A stretch of 7,427 bases of DNA, from NCBI GenBank assembly GCA_003551265.1, contig PUMG01000325.1, positions 1 through 7,427 on the forward strand. The letters run 5' to 3'. Of this stretch, positions 5,655 through 7,427 are shown piece after piece. Made by a program: the position numbers and the translations under genes. This stretch comes from Halovenus sp. (lineage in GTDB: Archaea > Halobacteriota > Halobacteria > Halobacteriales > Haloarculaceae). Position 1 is the stretch's first letter. Every line of letters begins with the position of its first letter. The notes beneath the pieces are model-generated. The model saw only the letters and a program-made list of their open reading frames with translations. It was not told where the DNA came from and made no database searches.

Positions 5655-5749
5655 GCTCGACCGGTTCTCGGAGTTCGTTGCCAGCGGACTTCGGAGCTGG
5701 TCAGCGTCGTTCTGCACAGCTTCTCCACTACTCCCGACCATGTATATCA

Positions 5750-6028
5750 ATGAACGCATACGAACCCCCGGCACCATACGAATCAGGAACCGCACGCGAC
5801 ACCGCTGAACCAGCTCCGAACCGAGTCCCATCCGGTCAATCACTGGGACTTTCCACCAGGATACTCCTCGACTCCGGGTCTGTTCCCGAGTGTCACACAT
5901 GCGGACGTTCAATCGAGTACGGAACGTCTCACAAGTGTCTGACGGTCCGTGACTCGAACGCTGCTGTTCGAGACCTCCTCTTTTGCTCCCAGCAGTGTCT
6001 GGGAGAGGCCAACTGGCGAGACGAGTGA
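5750..6028 (+). CDS. Small Cys-rich putative zinc-binding protein
   Basis: A 92-aa protein with a Pro/Ala-rich, probably disordered N-terminal half and a compact C-terminal metal site. C48-H-T-C51 and C79-S-Q-Q-C83 are the likely four zinc ligands, with H49, H61 and C63 also available. The pattern CxxC followed by FCSxxC resembles TRASH/MYM-like or haloarchaeal small zinc-finger domains; I recall similar haloarchaeal proteins of unknown function. The ATG at 5750 is chosen because upstream extension of the frame (to a GTG at 5621) would run through the strong hairpin and add a basic Ser/Arg-rich sequence unlike haloarchaeal protein. No Shine-Dalgarno or properly spaced TATA-like box is seen. 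Its stop is 37 bp before the pantoate kinase, and nothing between looks like a separate promoter, so the two are probably co-transcribed. The function is unknown; regulation of or interaction with the kinase is only suggested by position. Confidence 0.78.
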   Translation: MNAYEPPAPYESGTARDTAEPAPNRVPSGQSLGLSTRILLDSGSVPECHTCGRSIEYGTSHKCLTVRDSNAAVRDLLFCSQQCLGEANWRDE

Positions 6029-6055
6029 ACGTAACGAACTTGTGTCCGTCAGTAC

Positions 6056-6060
6056 GAGGT
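6056..6060 (+). promoter_or_regulatory. Shine-Dalgarno GAGGT of pantoate kinase
   Basis: GAGGT, complementary to the haloarchaeal 16S rRNA 3' end, lies 5 nt before the ATG at 6066. It fixes this start over upstream in-frame codons and supports translation from an internal position of a longer mRNA that begins before the zinc-protein gene. Confidence 0.6.
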
Positions 6061-6065
6061 CGACT

Positions 6066-6905
6066 ATGGCAGACGTTGTGCAGGCGTTCGTGCCCGGACA
6101 CGTTACCGGGTTCTTTACGGCTCATCCGGACCCTGATCCCACGAAAGCAGGCTCGCGTGGCGGCGGTATCGCGCTCTCGGAAGGAGTAACCGTGACGGTT
6201 CGACCGGATGAGGAACGGTCAGTCGTGCTGAACGGCGAAGAGGTTTCGATGGACGCGGTCGAGCGTGTTCTGGATGCGCTGGACGTTTCTGCCCAGGTTC
6301 GAGGCGTCACTGCGCTCCCGCTCGGGTCGGGTTTTGGCGTTTCTGGTGCGATGGCACTCGGCAGTGTTCTTGCTGCCAATCAGACGTTCTCCCGACGACT
6401 CTCGCGTAACGAACTCGTGACCATCGCTCATGGAGCAGAGGTTCAGGCTGGAACCGGTCTTGGCGATGTCGTCGGACAGGCCCGGGGTGGCGTTTCACTC
6501 CGACTCGAACCCGGAGGCCCACAGTACAACGTTCTCGATTCGATTCCTGCACGTGGCCGCATCGAGTACCTCGTTCTCGGGCAACTCTCGACCGACGAGG
6601 TACTCAGCGGTGATACACAGTTGATCACCGAAGCCGGCACCAGAGCGCTGTCGACAGTCGTGAAAGAACCGACAATCGCGCGGTTCATGCGAGCCTCCAG
6701 ACAGTTCTCCCGGGAGTCGACTCTCCTGACCGATGCTGTCCGCGACGTCATTACGGACGTGAGTGAAGCCGGTGGCACTGCCGCGATGGCGATGCTGGGC
6801 GAGACCGTCTTTGCGGTTGGTTCTGGTCTCTCCGACGCGGGCTACGAGCCGGGTGTCTGTCAGATTCAGCACGCGGGCGCGAGGCTCGAATCTGTCGGAC
6901 TGTGA
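6066..6905 (+). CDS. Pantoate kinase (GHMP family)
   Basis: A 279-aa cytoplasmic kinase that phosphorylates pantoate with ATP to 4-phosphopantoate, the first committed step after pantoate in archaeal coenzyme A synthesis. It belongs to the GHMP superfamily branch COG1829. Visible motifs are the N-terminal FVPGHVTGFF (8-17) and GSRGGGIAL (29-37), the glycine-rich ATP loop PLGSGFGVSGA (85-95), and GTGLGDVVGQ (129-138). A C-terminal region around MAMLGETVFAV follows. The length is normal and all motifs are intact. The ATG at 6066 is supported by the GAGGT site; the reading frame extends upstream to 5949 but only by overlapping the zinc-protein gene in another frame. Its product is the substrate of the divergently transcribed ligase in this same window, so both late steps of the archaeal route are encoded side by side. 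Downstream lies radA, which has its own promoter. Confidence 0.92.
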   Translation: MADVVQAFVPGHVTGFFTAHPDPDPTKAGSRGGGIALSEGVTVTVRPDEERSVVLNGEEVSMDAVERVLDALDVSAQVRGVTALPLGSGFGVSGAMALGSVLAANQTFSRRLSRNELVTIAHGAEVQAGTGLGDVVGQARGGVSLRLEPGGPQYNVLDSIPARGRIEYLVLGQLSTDEVLSGDTQLITEAGTRALSTVVKEPTIARFMRASRQFSRESTLLTDAVRDVITDVSEAGGTAAMAMLGETVFAVGSGLSDAGYEPGVCQIQHAGARLESVGL

Positions 6906-6982
6906 GGGGTCGACACGCGGTCGTACGGTACCCATACATAACTATTCGGATAGGGCTGTTGTCAGACGCTGTCTCGACCCCT
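6905..6982. repeat. 9-bp perfect inverted repeat flanking the pantoate kinase-radA spacer
   Basis: AGGGGTCGA (6905-6913, beginning in the kinase stop codon) is the exact reverse complement of TCGACCCCT (6974-6982), with 60 nt between. TTTT follows at 6984-6987. It could close a large terminator-like stem after the kinase or be paired protein sites upstream of the radA promoter. The long loop makes a simple terminator less likely. Confidence 0.35.
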
Positions 6983-7013
6983 GTTTTCACTTCCACCTTG
7001 CTGTTAACGGGGC

Positions 7014-7021
7014 TTTATGTA
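7014..7021 (+). promoter_or_regulatory. TATA-like box of radA
   Basis: TTTATGTA lies 23-30 nt upstream of the radA ATG, the spacing expected for a leaderless haloarchaeal transcript. No Shine-Dalgarno precedes the start at normal distance, which agrees with leaderless translation. Confidence 0.55.
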
Positions 7022-7043
7022 CGAGGGGGCACAACCGCCAGAT

Positions 7044-7427
7044 ATGGCAACAGAAGACCTTCAAGAACTGCCGGGAGTTGGTCCGGCGACGGCAGAGAAG
7101 CTGAGAGAGAACGGATTCGACGATTATCAGGGTATCGCGGTTGCCAGCCCCGGAGAGCTGTCGAACACGGCGGACATCGGTGAGTCGAGCGCGGCAGATA
7201 TCATCAACGCTGCGCGGGATGCGGCCGACATCGGCGGGTTCGAGAGCGGGACGACGGTTCTTGAGCGACGAGAGGCGATTGGCAAACTCACCTGGGGTGT
7301 CGAGGAGGTAGACGAACTGCTCGGTGGCGGGGTCGAGACGCAGTCGATAACCGAGGTCTACGGGGAGTTCGGCTCCGGAAAGTCACAGGTCACTCACCAG
7401 CTTTCGGTCAACGTTCAGCTCCCACGC
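7044..7427 (+). CDS. radA: RadA recombinase, N-terminal part (runs off the window)
   Basis: The first 128 codons of the archaeal RecA/Rad51-type recombinase, which coats single-stranded DNA and catalyses strand exchange in homologous recombination. Residues about 1-60 form the helix-hairpin-helix N-terminal domain ([12 protein letters not shown], then [18 protein letters not shown]). The linker carries [13 protein letters not shown], whose Phe-containing segment matches the polymerisation motif of RadA/Rad51. The ATPase core starts with [16 protein letters not shown] and [18 protein letters not shown], with Walker A GEFGSGKS at 107-114. The piece ends at VNVQLPR; family members are about 340 residues, so Walker B and the DNA-binding loops are outside the window. 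The ATG at 7044 gives the usual haloarchaeal N-terminus and fits the TATA-like box. It is transcribed in the same direction as pantoate kinase but separated by 138 bp and its own promoter. Confidence 0.97.
   Translation, partial: MATEDLQELPGVGPATAEKLRENGFDDYQGIAVASPGELSNTADIGESSAADIINAARDAADIGGFESGTTVLERREAIGKLTWGVEEVDELLGGGVETQSITEVYGEFGSGKSQVTHQLSVNVQLPR

Larger units (their letters stand above)
5447..5749. other. Divergent intergenic region between the CoA genes, rich in inverted repeats, no accepted gene
   Basis: These 303 bp separate the ligase (-) from the zinc-protein/pantoate-kinase pair (+). The ligase promoter takes up the left end. Potential plus-strand hairpins include CTCTCC/GGAGAG (5516-5521 with 5531-5536), GGATACTG with CAGTACTCC (5557-5564 with 5575-5583, one bulge) followed by TTTT at 5584-5587, the large hairpin at 5616-5654, and CCAGC/GCTGG (5681-5685 with 5696-5700) enclosing a C-TTCG-G loop. 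Short open frames cross the region on both strands, but they encode basic, Ser/Arg-rich peptides unlike haloarchaeal proteins and match nothing I know. I found no clear TATA-like box for the rightward genes. Confidence 0.5.

Noticed and set aside
5621..5749. N-terminal extension of the zinc protein to a GTG at 5621
   Set aside because: It would add 43 Ser/Arg-rich residues encoded through the strong hairpin; the ATG at 5750 gives a more normal sequence.
5494..5808. 104-codon plus-strand frame across the intergenic region
   Set aside because: Aromatic- and Arg-rich, overlaps the zinc-protein start in another frame, and shows no promoter or family resemblance.
5949..6065. N-terminal extension of pantoate kinase to 5949
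   Set aside because: It overlaps the zinc-protein gene in another frame, while the ATG at 6066 has a GAGGT site and yields the usual family N-terminus.
1..7427. CRISPR arrays, tRNA or rRNA genes, insertion-sequence ends
   Set aside because: None seen: no regularly spaced repeats, no tRNA-like cloverleaf, no transposase frame.

Overview
The window looks like a haloarchaeal chromosome segment (class Halobacteria). The proteins are acidic, with many Asp and Glu residues. The coding DNA is GC-rich with few TTA, CTA and TCA codons, and most promoters are TATA-like boxes about 22-36 nt upstream of the start codon, which implies leaderless or near-leaderless mRNAs. The partial RadA at the right end closely resembles haloarchaeal RadA as I remember it. 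Genus cannot be assigned.

Layout from left to right. (a) 1-137 (-): a fragment of a Gfo/Idh/MocA-type oxidoreductase with AT-rich codons unlike the rest of the window. It abuts, in another frame, the 3' end of the next gene. (b) 121-723 (-): a winged-helix ArsR/HTH_20 regulator with one membrane segment, probably truncated at that junction. (c) 724-933: a divergent promoter region. (d) 934-2727 (+): a HerA/DUF87-family hexameric ATPase without a NurA partner in view. (e) 2875-4665 (+): a membrane Htr/MCP-like protein with a Cache-like sensor and two HAMP domains, but no CheA/CheW-binding hairpin tip. (f) 4703-5446 (-): 4-phosphopantoate--beta-alanine ligase. (g) 5447-5749: a 303-bp divergent intergenic region with the ligase promoter and several inverted repeats, including a 39-nt hairpin with 16 potential base pairs. 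(h) 5750-6028 (+): a 92-aa Cys-rich putative zinc protein, followed 37 bp later by (i) 6066-6905 (+): pantoate kinase with a Shine-Dalgarno site. (j) 7044-7427 (+): the first 128 codons of radA.

The clearest functional unit is archaeal coenzyme A synthesis. Pantoate kinase makes 4-phosphopantoate and the divergently transcribed ligase joins it to beta-alanine, giving 4'-phosphopantothenate; this replaces the bacterial PanC/CoaA route. The small zinc protein is probably co-transcribed with the kinase. The HerA-like ATPase and the tip-less transducer lie in tandem but appear to have separate promoters, so a shared role is only a guess.

The most unusual items are the transducer lacking its signalling tip, the foreign-looking oxidoreductase fragment joined to the regulator (natural rearrangement or assembly chimera), and the structured intergenic region between the two CoA genes. 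I did not find a clear new multi-gene defence or mobile system.
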